Assembly (NCBI GenBank): GCA_949130495.1
Contig: OX422207.1
Span: forward strand, 838,059,573-838,123,572
Direction of reading: 5' to 3'
DNA from: Sambucus nigra
Taxonomy: Eukaryota > Streptophyta > Magnoliopsida > Dipsacales > Adoxaceae
DNA: 64,000 bases
Each line of letters starts with the position of its first letter. Within the stretch, counting starts at the first letter, position 1. The translations under genes were made by a program, and so were the position numbers. The notes under the pieces were generated by a model. The model was not told the DNA's origin. It made no database searches and saw only the letters and a list, made by a program, of their open reading frames with translations. Shown one piece after another: positions 1 to 11,400 of this stretch.

Positions 1-47
1 CTAGTGCTACACACTACTCGGCAAAGCTCAGACTACTCAGCAAAAAT

Positions 48-650
48 ATTCCTAAAAATGCCAACCTCGGTTGGTTAGGAAACAAAATATTCCTAAAAAT
101 GCCAACCTCAGTTGGTTAGGAAACAAAACATTCCTAAAAATGCCAACCTCGATTGGTTAGGAAATAAAACATTCCTAAAAATGCCAACCTCGGTTGGTTA
201 GGAAACAAAATATTCCTAAAAATGCCAACCTGTTTGGCTAGGAAACAAAATATTCCTAAAAATGCCAACCTGTTTGGCTAGGAAACAAAAAATTCCTAAA
301 AATGCCAACTTATGTTGGTTTGGAAGTACATATATTCCCGAAATGCCAACTTATGTTGGTCGAGAGGTAAATATATTCTCGAAAATGCCAACTTATGTTG
401 GTCGGAAGGTAAGATTATTTCAGAAAGCGTCAAAGTTGCTCCTAGAGGAAAAATCTACTAACTATGGTTGGTCAGGGATAATAACCCACCAACTGTAGTT
501 GGTCGATAAGGAAAATTTGTCGACCTTGGTTGGTCGAAAACATTTAAGAGAAAAATTTACTAACTATGGCTGGTCGGGGATAAAAACCCACTAACTGTAG
601 TTGGTCGACATCGAGAATCTAACGACCTTGGTTGATTGGAAATATTTTAA
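48..650. repeat. 41-bp tandem repeat array (satellite-like)
   Basis: Copies starting at 48, 89, 130, 171, 212, 252 and 292 are spaced 41,41,41,41,40,40 bp and nearly identical (core ATTCCTAAAAATGCCAACC). Each early unit contains the dyad CCAACCTCGGTTGG. From about 300 the units diverge, and a longer unit of about 102 bp (TAACTATGG at 459 and 561) appears with GTTGGTCG elements. The array lies in the presumed 3' untranslated region of the Tat element. The frame open at 262-498 is only repeat read through. Confidence 0.9.
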
Positions 651-3190
651 ACATTTTTATACTCGCAACTTTATTATTAAGTGATCGAGCAACATTATTG
701 ATACTTGTAACTTTTTAATTATTACTGAGTTGATCAACAAACAACACAATATCGTTATCTTTTTAACAGACATGCACAAATATAAAGTGTTTACAAGACA
801 ATAGCAATTAAGATTGCAAACATAAATGAAAGTCTTTCATTGAATTCAAAATAAATTACATTGATATTGAAATGTATACTAACTATTACATCAAAAATTC
901 CTATTCTACTGGTCTTTTCCCCTCTGCTTTTGACACAGGTTCCTCGTCAGCAGGTGGGTCATTTAAAGACAGAGGAGAATTGATGGAATTGAGATCCTTC
1001 AACATCCTGACATTTATCACGGATGGTCGATCTAAAAGATGCTCGGGACGAGATACCTAGGTTTGAGAATGTAAATTGTAGTCACCGAGATACTTTGAAA
1101 TTAAACTCCGAGGAATGGCCCTAGCAGGGATCCAACCCATGTCCAAATTGTATGGAGGCACAGGTAGGTCGAGTAGCCCGGGATTATAGTAGTTCCACAG
1201 ATAATGACCCTGTTCAAGCTTCAGCACACCTAAGGCATTCAGCCAGACTTGCTTGTAGCCCTCATTATTGGCATTCTGGATACGATCGTCCAAATGGAAT
1301 AGTGCTTCGTTGTATCCAGCCATCCAGAACTCCCTGGGCTGTTTGTGGAACTGATATGTTAGCCTCTCCATCTGCTCATGAAGATTTTTGATAAAAATCT
1401 CTTTGTCCTCCAAAGTAGACTTCTGTGTGGAGAGCTTCTCTTCCAGATCTCTGATCTTCTTTGACATTTCAGTCAAAGCTTGGCTCTTCGCCATCAGCTG
1501 GAAGGCCTGGTTCTCTAGAGCAGACTGAGTCCTTTGTTCCTCGACAGGAACCCGAGCTGCTCTTGCTCATCCCCGAGGAGCTCTTGCTCATCCCCGAGAA
1601 GATGTGGAAGGGCCCGACCCCTTCAAGGTGTCCAACTCTTCCCTCAAGTTGGCATTCTCGATCTCCAAGAATGAAAATCCCTCATCATTCACTGGGATTA
1701 GGGCTTTTGAAGAAGAGGCTGCAGACTTCAATTGTGACAGCTCCTTTTGCAGGTTGTTGTTTTCTTGCTCCAGCAGTTCGATAATCTGTCTGCATTCCTC
1801 GACCTCGTCCCTCAAGGTTCTTTCCCTTACATCATACCCAGCAAAAAGCTTCTCGTAGCCCTTGTCGGCAATGATTAGCTTGTACTTCTTCTCGTAACTC
1901 TCATGCAACAGGGCAGTGGATTTTTTGTATTGAAGCTGAAGGTCTTCAAGGGTGCCTTGGAGATCCTCGATCATTTCATAGTAAGCCACATTATTGGCCA
2001 TCACTCAATCAAGAAGACACTTCAGATATTGATATGCTTCCACTGCCTGTTCTGATGCATCCTGGCCGAGGATGTCGATAACTTGTGCTGCACTCAGGTC
2101 TGTGTGACCAGCCTTAAATTAATCATTGCATTGCCTCAGCAACACAGTATCGTGGGCAGATAACAGTTCCATCCTGGTTAGAAACTAGCAGAGAAAGAAA
2201 AGCAGTAATCAATAAGAAGAATAAGCAGAGTATGAATGAAAGATAGACAACAGTATGCAAAAAAGTTCAAGTTTTATTAGATCATAGTTCAGAGTTACAT
2301 ATTCTGGGTTACATTTGATAAAGAGAAAGAAAATAAAGATAAACACGAACAATTCTACACCTTCTCCTTATCTCCCAAAACCTTCTTGGGAGGCTGGGAT
2401 AAAGATGAAGGTTGCTCGAAGGTAAGGGATAGTTGCTCGGGGAGAGTAGGCAGTTGCTCGGAAGAAAGAACGATTTGCTGAATTTCCTCGGCAGCAGGCT
2501 GGGTGGCTGAGGGATGATCTTCCATCACCACAGAAGACTCTTCAGTGGAAGCTTCGTCCTCTTTTAAGTCTTCAGGAGTTGGAGGGGGACCAGGGATGTG
2601 TTGCTGATAGAGTTCAGAATTTTCATCCACCTTCATCTCCTGAAGGGCAGCAACCCATCCATCCCTAAAATATTTGAGGCTGCCATAGTCCACTTGCGAC
2701 ACCATGGCAGCCAACCCTTTATTCCACCCCTTGTCCCAGCCAGCGCTGAAGAACTTCTTCACAGCCATCTTCCTCTTCAACTTCTCTGAGGAGAGCTTCT
2801 CGAACAGCAGGTTCTCAGCAGTCTTCAACTTATTTTCTACCTCCTCCTTCTACCGACCTACTTCCCGAAGTTTAGCCAACTCCTCCTCGGCAGCTTTGAG
2901 TTTATCTTCAAACTCTCCAGTAGTTTTGAGCTTCTCCTCGAGCTCCTTATTCGCCTTCTCCGAGCATTTATTCTCTTTTCCAACTCCTTAGAGGCATCAA
3001 CAGCCCGATCTTTTTCTTTCTCGGTGGAGGCAAGCTTTTTCTCCCAGACAGCCTTGTCAGTGGCATATGTCTGGCGAGAATCATCCAAAGACTCGATAGC
3101 CTCTGCCAAAGCTCCCTCCACACTGGACGAGGAGCATGAAGCCTTAATTGCTTCATCCTTCTTCAGGATTATGTTGAAGCAGCTCGTCAA

Positions 3191-3268
3191 CTGTGAACAG
3201 AAAAAGAAAACAAGTTAGAGACAGAAATGACAAGGGAAATATGAAAAGTTGAAAGTAAGAAGACTTAC
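3191..3268 (-). other. intron in the antisense ORF
   Basis: On the minus strand the donor is GCTTCT|GTAAGTC and the acceptor is TTCTGTTCACAG|TTGACGAG, giving 78 bp. The donor matches the plant consensus closely, and both flanking exons are open. Confidence 0.6.
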
Positions 3269-3951
3269 AGAAGCAAGGTGACGAGCAACTAGCGAAGTGA
3301 CCATGTCCCGAGTAAGATTTTCTTCAGTACCCTGGACCTCGGGAATGATCCAGGACTTTACCGTGCTCATGGCAGAGCTCGGGGGAACAAAAGTTGGAAC
3401 CCTAGTTCCAGCAACTGGGGGCTGAGTGATGGTCTCAGCCAAATTAACTGAGGAGCTTTTCTTCAGCCTCCTCGGGGGAACAGGAATGGATTGAACCAAG
3501 GAAGAATCCTTGGTCGGTCATATTACAATCACCTCTCCAGGAGTAACAGTGTTGCTCGGAGCCACTGCGGGCTTCTCGAAAACTTTAGCAGGAGCAGCTG
3601 GAGGAGCTACATCAGTTTTCTTTGTCCCCTCCCTTGGGACGTCGATCTTACTCCTTTTTGCCTCTCCATAACCAGAGGCAGTTTTCTCAAACAGGGTAGG
3701 AGGTCTTATCTTCTTCATCCTTTCACTTAAAGGAATATGGGATTCAGGCGATGAGCCGGTGGAAGCTGGTACTGGCTCTGATTCACTTATCACTGGACGA
3801 GCAGTGAAAGAAGTGGTGTAGCTCTTGTACTGCAGCAGATACGAAGCCGATATAATGTGCTCATCGGCAACACTTTGATGCAGACTCCAGATAAGTTTCA
3901 AATGCCTTATATTGACATCTGCATCTTTTGGGCACTTTCTCTTGCTATCAA

Positions 3952-4034
3952 CTGCAAATAAATAAACATTGTTATCAGTGGCACATTTTATGAAACACAT
4001 GATTTCAAAATAAATAAAATGAAATAAAAATAAC
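3952..4034 (-). other. intron in the antisense ORF
   Basis: On the minus strand the exon ends GGGATAG, followed by GTTATTTT. The 83-bp AT-rich intron ends TATTTGCAG before TTGATAGCAAG. Reading frame is coherent on both sides and broken inside. Confidence 0.55.
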
Positions 4035-5027
4035 CTATCCCATTGCCATAAGGATGGCATCTGGGACCCTGGTAAACCTCATCTCCAGCTAATGGAGGGT
4101 GTTGCCAATTTTTTATGACAACCCCGTGTTCAAAATAATCCCTATTGTCATCAGGGAGATTGACTACTAAGGCTCTATTTAAAAATCTAGTTTTTAAATA
4201 AAAAAATATTATCATTAACAGCCCATCTATAGCAGTACATGATTTCTAGAATTCCTATACGAGTTCCATGCACTTGATTTAATCTATGCACCCCATTAAC
4301 TATTCTCCATGTGTTGGGGCTATTCGTGCAGGAACAACGTCAAAGTACTGACAGAATTCCAGATACAAGGGATTTGGTGGAAAAGAAAATCCACACTTAG
4401 CAAAAAAGAGACTGGGGAACCAATGTCCCTCAGCCAAGCGGAAATAATCAGAAGGCTCAGAAAGCTCTTCCAAAATAACCCAAGAGGGAATTGAAAAATC
4501 AGATCGAAATTTGTCAAGAGATTTAACAGGGTAAACCATGGTGATTAAAGGAAATGAAGAAGAAGGAATAGGATCTTACAGAAAAAAGACTGAAACTGTT
4601 GACAACGAACGATGGAAGAAGATGAATACACAGGGGAGAAAGAGATGACGTAAAGCTCGAAGATAAAAATTTGAAAAGGTAGAAGACGATGGGAGTGCCT
4701 GTGAAGTTTAAATACCTTACCTTGGGAAATGGTTAAGTAATGATTACAAAAAAGGATGATTATGTTACCGGCGGCTAAAGAGATGAAAAGTGGCGCAGGA
4801 ATCAAAGCGGGCAACAGCGGATAAAAAGACGAAAAGTGACGCGGGAATCGAAGCGAGCATAAAAGTTAAAAAAATCATGATTCTACGAATTTGGAAGGAG
4901 AAATAAATACGAAGGAAACACTCCTAAAAAATCAGGAAGACTATTTAAAGCTACCGTATTCCGAGAAAGAATGTTCCATACTCCTCAAATTTCGAACGTT
5001 CCATACTCCTCAAATTTTGAACTATGA

Positions 5028-5040
5028 CATTGGGGGCTTC
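5028..5040 (+). other. polypurine tract next to the 3' LTR
   Basis: CATTGGGGGCTTC lies immediately before the LTR start TGTTGATACC. This G-rich tract is the expected plus-strand primer site and fixes the element orientation as +. Confidence 0.65.
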
Positions 5041-5360
5041 TGTTGATACCAAATTTAGTCTGGTGACATGGCCCAATTAAACTGATGACACATGGCAATC
5101 TACATGGCAACAATAATCACTTCCGAGGAACTCATACGCTCCGAGGAACAAGATATCTCCGAGGAACTCTTACGTATCGAGAAGCTTAGGTGGTCTGAGC
5201 TGCACCTCAAACAAAGCGTTAATAGCTGGATAATCAACAGTTCAACTGATTCATTAAATGCTTATCATTCAGACGCACACGCTCAAGGGGCATTAAATGT
5301 ATTACCCTTTCATATGTACCTCATTTAATGTATTACCCTTTCACATTACAGCCTCAGGGC

Positions 5361-5368
5361 TATAAATA
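5361..5368 (+). promoter_or_regulatory. TATA box of the Tat LTR
   Basis: TATAAATA sits 320 bp into the LTR, about 96 bp before the AATAAA signal, as expected for the U3/R layout. Confidence 0.65.
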
Positions 5369-5456
5369 CATGATACAATCCTCATTGTAAGGGGATCCGA
5401 ATCCAGACCGGAATTTCTTGATAGAACTTGTAATCGAGAATTCCAAAACACTCAGC

Positions 5457-5462
5457 AATAAA
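5457..5462 (+). terminator. poly(A) signal in the Tat LTR
   Basis: AATAAA downstream of the TATA box inside the same LTR. Confidence 0.5.
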
Positions 5463-5701
5463 ACAACAGTGGACGTAGGCCATTCTTATAAGGCTGAACC
5501 ACTTTAAAATTCTTAGTCTCATTTATTTATCTGTGATTGAATAATTAGAGTGATCTAATTTTTTACATCAACAATGATATATATAATACTAAACTCTATT
5601 GCGTATGAAATCAAAGTGATAAAGAAACAAATGTAAAGTTTGTCAGGCTGATGGACATATTGGCAGTGAGAACAAATATGATTTTATAGACATACATGAA
5701 G

Positions 5702-6096
5702 GCCCCGTTTCGTTGTTCCAAAATTGTAAATTGACTCATTTATAAACTGGTCTATTTACAAATTGATCAATTAATTATGTTTGGTTTCATTAATTAAATG
5801 ATTCATTAATTGTTCCATTTTAACTCATGTGTAAAATCTAAAATTGGATCATTTCACAAAAAATATGAAATGCATCTATTTGAAATAAGAGTTATATAAA
5901 GTGTAGGATCCTCTCTCTCTTTCCCCCCTTCCCCCTCTATCTTAGTTTGTTTTTATTTTATTTGTTTCTCATAAAACGTTAACATTTGTTTCAAATTACC
6001 AAAGATTGCGTAAAATTATATTTAAACTCATTTACAATTCACTAATTCACAGTGAACCATTTTCCATAATTAAATAATTTTCAAAACCAAATAGGG
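5702..6096. mobile_element. possible MITE (about 395 bp)
   Basis: The left end GCCCCGTTTCGTT is an imperfect inverse of the right end AACCAAATAGGG (about 9 of 12 positions). Subterminal AATTGTAAATTG and ATTTACAATT are also inverted. ATGAAG lies at 5696-5701 and again at 6097-6102, a possible target-site duplication. There is no coding capacity. The terminal motif resembles common plant hAT-type MITE ends, but the match is weak. Confidence 0.4.
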
Positions 6097-6102
6097 ATGA
6101 AG

Positions 6103-6887
6103 AGTATAATGGACACAACAAATTCAAACGCAAAACAACATATATACAAAGATAAAAGTTTTCAAACAACATATAGTGGACACAACAACTTCAAGGACTA
6201 TGAGCATCAATGGCTGAAAAAGGAGATCAAATCTCATAAATGAACATCTACTGCAATAATTTCTACTTTGTATTTCCTTCTTTTTAGAAAAAATAAACTT
6301 GATGTTAGTTTGCATGTTACCTACAACTACTTCAACATTATGCAACATGGTGAAATAGAATATATAAGAAGTAAATTTTTCTACCGGAAACCAATAATGA
6401 CATAAATCATATTAAGACACAAAGTTATATGCAAAGAAAGGTATATAAACGTGTAATCTTGCATCATACCAAGCAACAATCATTCAGAATAATATTATTA
6501 TCAACTTTAAGATCCCTCTCCACAAAACTCTTGCATATTCACGTTGGTGCAAACATGTGTGTGTGTGTGTTTGTGTGTGTGTGGGGGGGGGGGGGGGGGG
6601 ATGAGGGATGGGGGATTAAGAGCCCAAAATCAAATGTGTATAGGTTCAACTTGAACATATTTGTTTGTGTATTGTTTTATCCCCGAATCAAATATGTTAC
6701 CTACACTTATTAACTGTAGAAATACATATAATGAGTTAAGTAATTATTTAATCAAATACATATATTATAACAAATTATGAAACAAAATTGTTGTTTTTTC
6801 CTATAATTTATATAGTAGGGAAGGTATTGCACCAAATAATTCTTTAATCGAAGTACTCACTTGAAGCTTCAAAATGAGGATCCTAGG
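6103..6887. other. AT-rich flank, no gene recognised
   Basis: No domain is recognisable in the short frames on either strand. It contains the GT/G tract at 6555-6600. If the candidate exon at 6888-7044 is real, this would be its 3' side. Confidence 0.5.
6555..6600. repeat. (GT)n microsatellite followed by an 18-base G run
   Basis: GT dinucleotides to 6582, then 18 uninterrupted G (6583-6600) followed by ATGAGGGATGGGGG. Confidence 0.95.
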
Positions 6888-7044
6888 TTAATTTCTTATA
6901 CCGAGTGCAGCTAATTGGGTATGTAAAGACTGATTAACATCAACATTAGAACAAGCATCTTTAGTACCATCATTTGAATTCATTGTCCATGTCTTTGGTA
7001 CCACTGTCTTCCTGTTTTGAAGAGATATTAGTAAGCTTTTTAAT
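6888..7044 (-). other. candidate last exon of a disrupted host gene
   Basis: On the minus strand an open stretch runs to a TAA at 6888-6890 and ends HTQLAALGIRN. It is preceded by AG dinucleotides that could be acceptors (CTTCAAAACAG, or eight bases further on). Composition is more protein-like than the surroundings, but I do not recognise the family. The exon candidate at 27234-27299 on the same strand could precede it, with the nested 20-kb insertion in the intron between. Phase works only with the second acceptor. Treat as a hypothesis. Confidence 0.2.
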
Positions 7045-7264
7045 TGCATCAGACAAGTAAGAAATATGGATATAATAACTAAAGTATGAGATGGAATGTA
7101 TAAAATATCTTCCTCCACCATTATCCAGACTAGGGAACGATAATGTATAGTAAATATTTGCATTGAAGGAGTTAAAAACGGTTATACCGGTTATGTGTAT
7201 ATATGAATATACACATTATATAATCAAACCAAATATAATCTTCAACACAATCATTACGAATTAC

Positions 7265-7269
7265 CATGC
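7265..7269. repeat. target-site duplication of solo LTR A (left copy)
   Basis: CATGC immediately before TGTGAGACC. The same five bases follow the LTR end at 27111-27115. Confidence 0.85.
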
Positions 7270-8532
7270 TGTGAGACCCCGCCCAGTAAAATACCGGGTG
7301 ATCATTCCTATATCAAATTAAAACAGGAATCCTAGTTGGTTCATCCTTAGCATCACCGTCGAAAAAGTTTTTAAAACTTACTGAGCACCTAGTATTCCAA
7401 AAAGCTGGTGCCAAATTTTAACTTTTTAATTAAATAAAACAGTACATGCGGAAATAAATATAAACCATTCACACAACTGAATTAAAATAACTGAATAATT
7501 TTAACTTAACTACTTGCCGAATAAACCATCGACCACCAAAGTAAATAATCCAATACAATCAACCAACAATAGAATAAATAAATCTGAAAACTACAACTGA
7601 AAGGTATGGACGACATGTCCTAAGTAAACTGGAATTGATAGATGATTCCTACTCTAGGAGAGAATGAACGATGTGTCTAATCTAAGCTCTTGCTAGCATC
7701 CACATATACCACAGCTCTGTATTCCTGGAATAGAATATCAATCCTGGCGTCCCTGTGGCTGGACACCTAAAAGGTTTTGAAAATAGTTTTATAGCAAGGG
7801 TTAGAACCCAAAACATTTTGAAAATATTTAACAAGTGAATTAACTGCAGTAATTTAAAATGCATGAATGCGCTTCATATATAAGTTAGTATCGCGCTCTC
7901 TTGAGGACATACTCACGCCTCCACTAATGTGCACACCTAACGGTTACCTTAACCCCACCTAGTTGTACTAACCCGTCCAACTAGTCCTGGTACAATCTCC
8001 CCTTGCCATACTATTCTAACCCGAGTATAATAATTCCTGAATTATAAGTTATCTCACCAATTAACTTAATTAATTTCTTTTAAATCATATCATATAACCG
8101 TGACACGACTTATATAAAGTATATATATCACACACTATATTATTTCCCACATATAATATTTAATACCATTATAACGTACCTTTACTAAAACATCCACACA
8201 TATATCATATGTATATCCCTCCCTCCGAGTATACCCTCCCTGGATAGTTCCCTCTATAGTGCTATCTCACTAGGTGTGCTCACATAACCTAGTTATCCAA
8301 GTTGGAATCGCTCACCAACCTGGCCCAACATATAAACGTAGTGGAGGCGGTCATATTCCTTCCTTGAAAGTGAGATAAGCCCCTCACCCGTATAACGGAC
8401 GCTATGACTTGGGATATACTCGCCCTACTCCTCAAGCTAGGGGATTCACCCACATCGCGCAACCTCCCTTGATAGCACTAGAGTATATAAATCAAATAAA
8501 TATCTAGTCACTGATATTTAATAGTACACACA

Positions 8533-8534
<2 letters not shown>

Positions 8535-8599
<65 letters not shown>
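8535..8599. repeat. (AC)n(AT)n microsatellite
   Basis: Uninterrupted AC dinucleotides followed by AT dinucleotides inside solo LTR A. Confidence 0.95.
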
Positions 8600-9224
8600 C
8601 TATCACTACACCGTATATATGTAATATAACCCCGACTTTACCGTGTACTCAAAAATGCGTAACACTAGCCTGTAATTTTCGGAGTCTTTGTCCCGACTCT
8701 AATTTATTTAATTCACACATCAATTAATATAATATTTCCCTCGAGTCTATGGTCCGACTCTAATATAAATACCTTACACATTAGTTAATATAATATTTTC
8801 CCGAGTCTATGATTCGACTCTAATTTAATTAATTTACACATTAATTAACTTTATTATCTTGTGTCACTCTACCAACATACCCGGACTCGCTCAATTGGAC
8901 CATATCTTAATATTTCCCGAGTCTATATTCCAACTCTAAATTAATTTGTTTATCTCCATAATTAATTTAATACCTTGGCATCGCCCAACCAGCATACTTT
9001 GACTTGCTCACTCAATCCGTATATAATTAATTTGAAATATAATTTTCCAAATTTATCCATAAAGTGCCTCACGTAAATCCTCCCTAATCCCAATTACTTT
9101 TCGCTATAATTGTTAGGAATATGTGCTTCAAAATTATTTATCATTAAATAATGAATGGAAATTAAAATTTCAATTAATTTCCCCATATATATATAACTGG
9201 CCGAACTGCCAAAAATCCTCGACC

Positions 9225-9262
9225 ATCGATCGATCGACCATCTCTATCGATCGATCGATCGA
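9225..9262. repeat. ATCG palindromic array in solo LTR A
   Basis: Two blocks of ATCGATCGATCGA separated by CCATCTCT, fully self-complementary and CpG-rich within AT-rich sequence. It lies roughly where the D-family LTR carries its GTTCGAAC array. Confidence 0.85.
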
Positions 9263-9293
9263 GCCGTTCTTCTTCTTCTCCGATTCTATTTTT

Positions 9294-9298
9294 CCACC
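9294..9298. repeat. target-site duplication of element B (left copy)
   Basis: CCACC just before the LTR start TGAAAAGG. It is repeated at 26117-26121 after the right LTR end CCTTACA. Confidence 0.85.
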
Positions 9299-10098
9299 TG
9301 AAAAGGTGGTGTAGGCCCCCCAATTTTTATAAATCTTGCTTCAACAAGTCAAATTTCAATTTCCTTTTTAAATATGCGGAAGCGGGATGATGGTTCAATT
9401 AAACAAACAAATTAACACATTTTTATTTCTTTTTAAAATTAAAATTAAACAAAGTGAAATATGATGAAACACACACACAATTTTAGATTTCACTTAAACC
9501 AAATTAATTAACCCAAGTCCTAGAAATTTGCCTAAGTCATACTGTTCAATTTTACCAAATTAGGCCAAACCAATTTTATCACATTAAATTAAATGACTTG
9601 AATTAAATTAACACAAAAATCACCCAAAATTTAATTAGTACCAAATTAAATTAAGTAGTGATTAAACCATATTTTATCTTTTTACCTAAGCATGCGTTCT
9701 AGGTGATATAACAAGATAAAATAAACAATGAATCACTACGCCGCGATGTACGAGGAAAAACCCAAAATGGGAAAAAAACCTCGGACGACCCTAGCCTCAA
9801 ATCCACTAAGTACGAAATTTACAAATACAAGAAGGATGACTTACAACACTCGACTCGATCCCTCTCAAGCCCCGACGCTTCTTCTTGTATCCACCTCTAC
9901 CTAGTGAATAACCACGGAGCTCCACCGCGGTCTCGGAATCTACCGATCAGACTTTATATGGTAACCGTCACTCTACTAGGAGCCTTTCTCCAAGTGGGTA
10001 ATTCAATGCAAACATCTTCTTCTTTGTGGAATGTAGAAGCAAACCCAAACGAACTCTTGAACAGTAGAGTAATGCTCGGTGCCAAACACTCCAAGCAA

Positions 10099-10100
<2 letters not shown>

Positions 10101-10176
<76 letters not shown>
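10101..10176. repeat. (AT)n microsatellite in B's left LTR
   Basis: 76 bp of pure AT. The equivalent site in the right LTR (about 25288-25308) has a short AT plus AC tract. Confidence 0.95.
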
Positions 10177-10180
<4 letters not shown>

Positions 10181-10433
10181 CTTGGATTAAATAATTATGG
10201 GTGCAAACAAAGTGTTTAACATATTTTTCTTTGAAAAATGAACACTTAAACTCGAACTTTTTCTTAGGAAAGATGAACTCACAAAACACTCTCTAGGAGT
10301 TAGAATATTATGAAAAAGTTAAACAAAAAAGGTTAGTTCCCACACTATTAAGTTCTGTAAAAAATTAGTGGGGTAAATGAGTGGGAAACATAAAAAAAAT
10401 GCTCAAAACTGCCTAATACGTGTTCCCGCCAAA

Positions 10434-10640
10434 TCTCGTTCGAACGAGCCTTCTAACGAAGTTCTAGCGTGAACTCGTTAGAAATCTCGTTGGAAATCTC
10501 GTTCGAACATCCATCTCGTTCGAACGACATTTCGAACAAAGTTCCAGTGGCCAATATGGGAACTCGTTGGCAAACTCGTTGGAACGACATTGTTGTTCAA
10601 ACGACAAACTCGTTCGAACGACACTTCGAACGAACTTCCA
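10434..10640. repeat. GTTCGAAC palindromic array, B left LTR
   Basis: Four copies of the 8-bp palindrome GTTCGAAC, mostly in CTCGTTCGAACGA context, are mixed with CTTCTAACGA, ACTCGTTAGAA and degenerate forms such as CTCGTTGGAA. On the minus strand it starts about 370 bp into the LTR and lies upstream of the AT tract that could serve as TATA region, so an enhancer-like role in U3 is possible but unproven. Confidence 0.85.
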
Positions 10641-11009
10641 CAAAGTTGAAAAATTCTATTTTTATCCCATAAACTTTATATTCTTTAGATTAAAGTTTTA
10701 TTAAAATCTTTCTGAAAATAAACAACATTTTTAAATAAACTACACCCAATATAAAATGTTCAAAGCTCCTATATATATGTTAAAATGCATTCATACCTTA
10801 GGAGAAATGGAACCATGTTGATGACATAGAAACGAGGCACTTTAAACATGGCATTTTGATGAAGCTTTAATATCTTGGCCACTACGTCTTCAACAAACAC
10901 ATCATAGGCTTGAAGGATAATCAATTAACTTTATCCTACAACTCAAACGTTTTTGTCCGAAATTGAGCCAAAACAACGAAGAACTCAATTGAAAATTTGT
11001 GTCCTTACA

Positions 11010-11400
11010 AATATCCCCCTTTGGTTATTACAAGATAAAAACCAAATAAAAATCCTAAAGGGTCTTCAAGCTCTACTAGACTAACAAAAATGTTCCACCC
11101 AAAATAAAAATACAATGCTTGACACAAACAAACCAAGGATCAAACTTTGCCGGTAATGAAAGTTGCCATTTGAAAGATTTCCTGAACACTTAAGCAAACT
11201 ATCAAACACATAGGGAATATCAAAATATTTAATGCAATTAAAATAAATACTCCCCCTAAATTAATTCTCCCCTTTATCAAACAATGATCAACCCAAGAAG
11301 ATAGCGCTCTCCCCCTAAGTTAAATCTCCTAAACTTAGATAAGATTATAATAGGATTAGATACCATTTCTCCCCCTATCATTCTCCCCCTTTTTGTTCAG
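11010..11400 (-). other. multiple polypurine tracts of element B
   Basis: On the minus strand AAAGGGGGATATT (11010-11022) adjoins the 3' LTR. Further GGGGGAG or GGGGAG tracts occur near 11250, 11268, 11310, 11371 and 11388. Multiplication of the purine tract upstream of the 3' LTR is a known Sirevirus trait. Confidence 0.7.

Larger units (their letters stand above)
1057..4539 (-). pseudogene. antisense ORF of the Tat element, 'putative gypsy type transposon' domain (PF04195-like), broken
   Basis: Read right to left, this is opposite to the element's own direction. The N-terminal block (4539-4300) starts at the only sensible ATG. Its LFFAKCGFSFPPNPL stretch is followed, after a one-base frame change near 4317, by NTWRIVNGV, together typical of the plant domain once annotated as gypsy-type transposon or Transposase_28. 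Later blocks (4215-4035, 3951-3518, 3499-3269, 3190-2858, 2828-2355, 2004-1588, 1494-1057) are rich in Lys/Glu and Ser and contain heptad-like coiled-coil stretches, as in long antisense ORFs of Tat elements. At least two introns are visible (3952-4034 and 3191-3268). Several blocks end in stops, so the gene is decayed. Its protein function is unknown. Confidence 0.7.
1..5573 (+). mobile_element. Tat-lineage Ty3/gypsy retrotransposon, 3' part only
   Basis: The order seen is tandem repeats (48-650), a broken antisense reading frame (4539 down to 1057), a G-rich polypurine tract (about 5028-5040) and a long terminal repeat (5041-5573). The LTR has its TATA box and AATAAA signal on the + strand, so the element reads rightwards and its gag-pol would lie left of the window. 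Tat/Ogre-group gypsy elements are known for a long region between pol and the 3' LTR that holds antisense ORFs and tandem repeats, and this matches. The 5' LTR and pol are not visible, so lineage rests on architecture and the antisense ORF. The stretch 661-1056 shows no recognisable coding sequence. Confidence 0.75.
5041..5573 (+). repeat. 3' LTR of the Tat element (533 bp)
   Basis: It starts TGTTGATACC and ends TACATCAACA, giving a perfect 7-bp inverted terminus TGTTGAT/ATCAACA. It contains a TATA box (5361-5368) and AATAAA (5457-5462) on the + strand. The bases after it are ATGAT, but the matching target-site copy would lie off the left edge. The 78-codon open frame at 5092-5328 is LTR sequence, not a gene. 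Confidence 0.8.
9299..11009 (-). repeat. 3' LTR of element B (1711 bp)
   Basis: Starts TGAAAAGGTGG and ends GTCCTTACA on the + strand. It is a direct repeat of 24501-26116. About 27 substitutions in the first 560 bp by eye (about 5%), so the pair is older than the LTRs of C. An AT microsatellite (10101-10176) is much longer here than in the other LTR. Confidence 0.9.

Noticed and set aside
48..650. Regularly spaced repeats resembling a CRISPR array
   Set aside because: Units are contiguous with no unique spacers, the context is a plant retrotransposon, and the spacing is that of a tandem satellite.
9288..9310. CCACC/GGTGG inverted pair at the left end of element B taken as terminal inverted repeat of a DNA transposon
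   Set aside because: CCACC is the target-site duplication (repeated at 26117). LTRs, primer site and purine tract show an LTR retrotransposon.
9954..10289. Minus-strand 111-codon frame
   Set aside because: It runs through the AT microsatellite and LTR sequence; the homologous frame in the other LTR differs.
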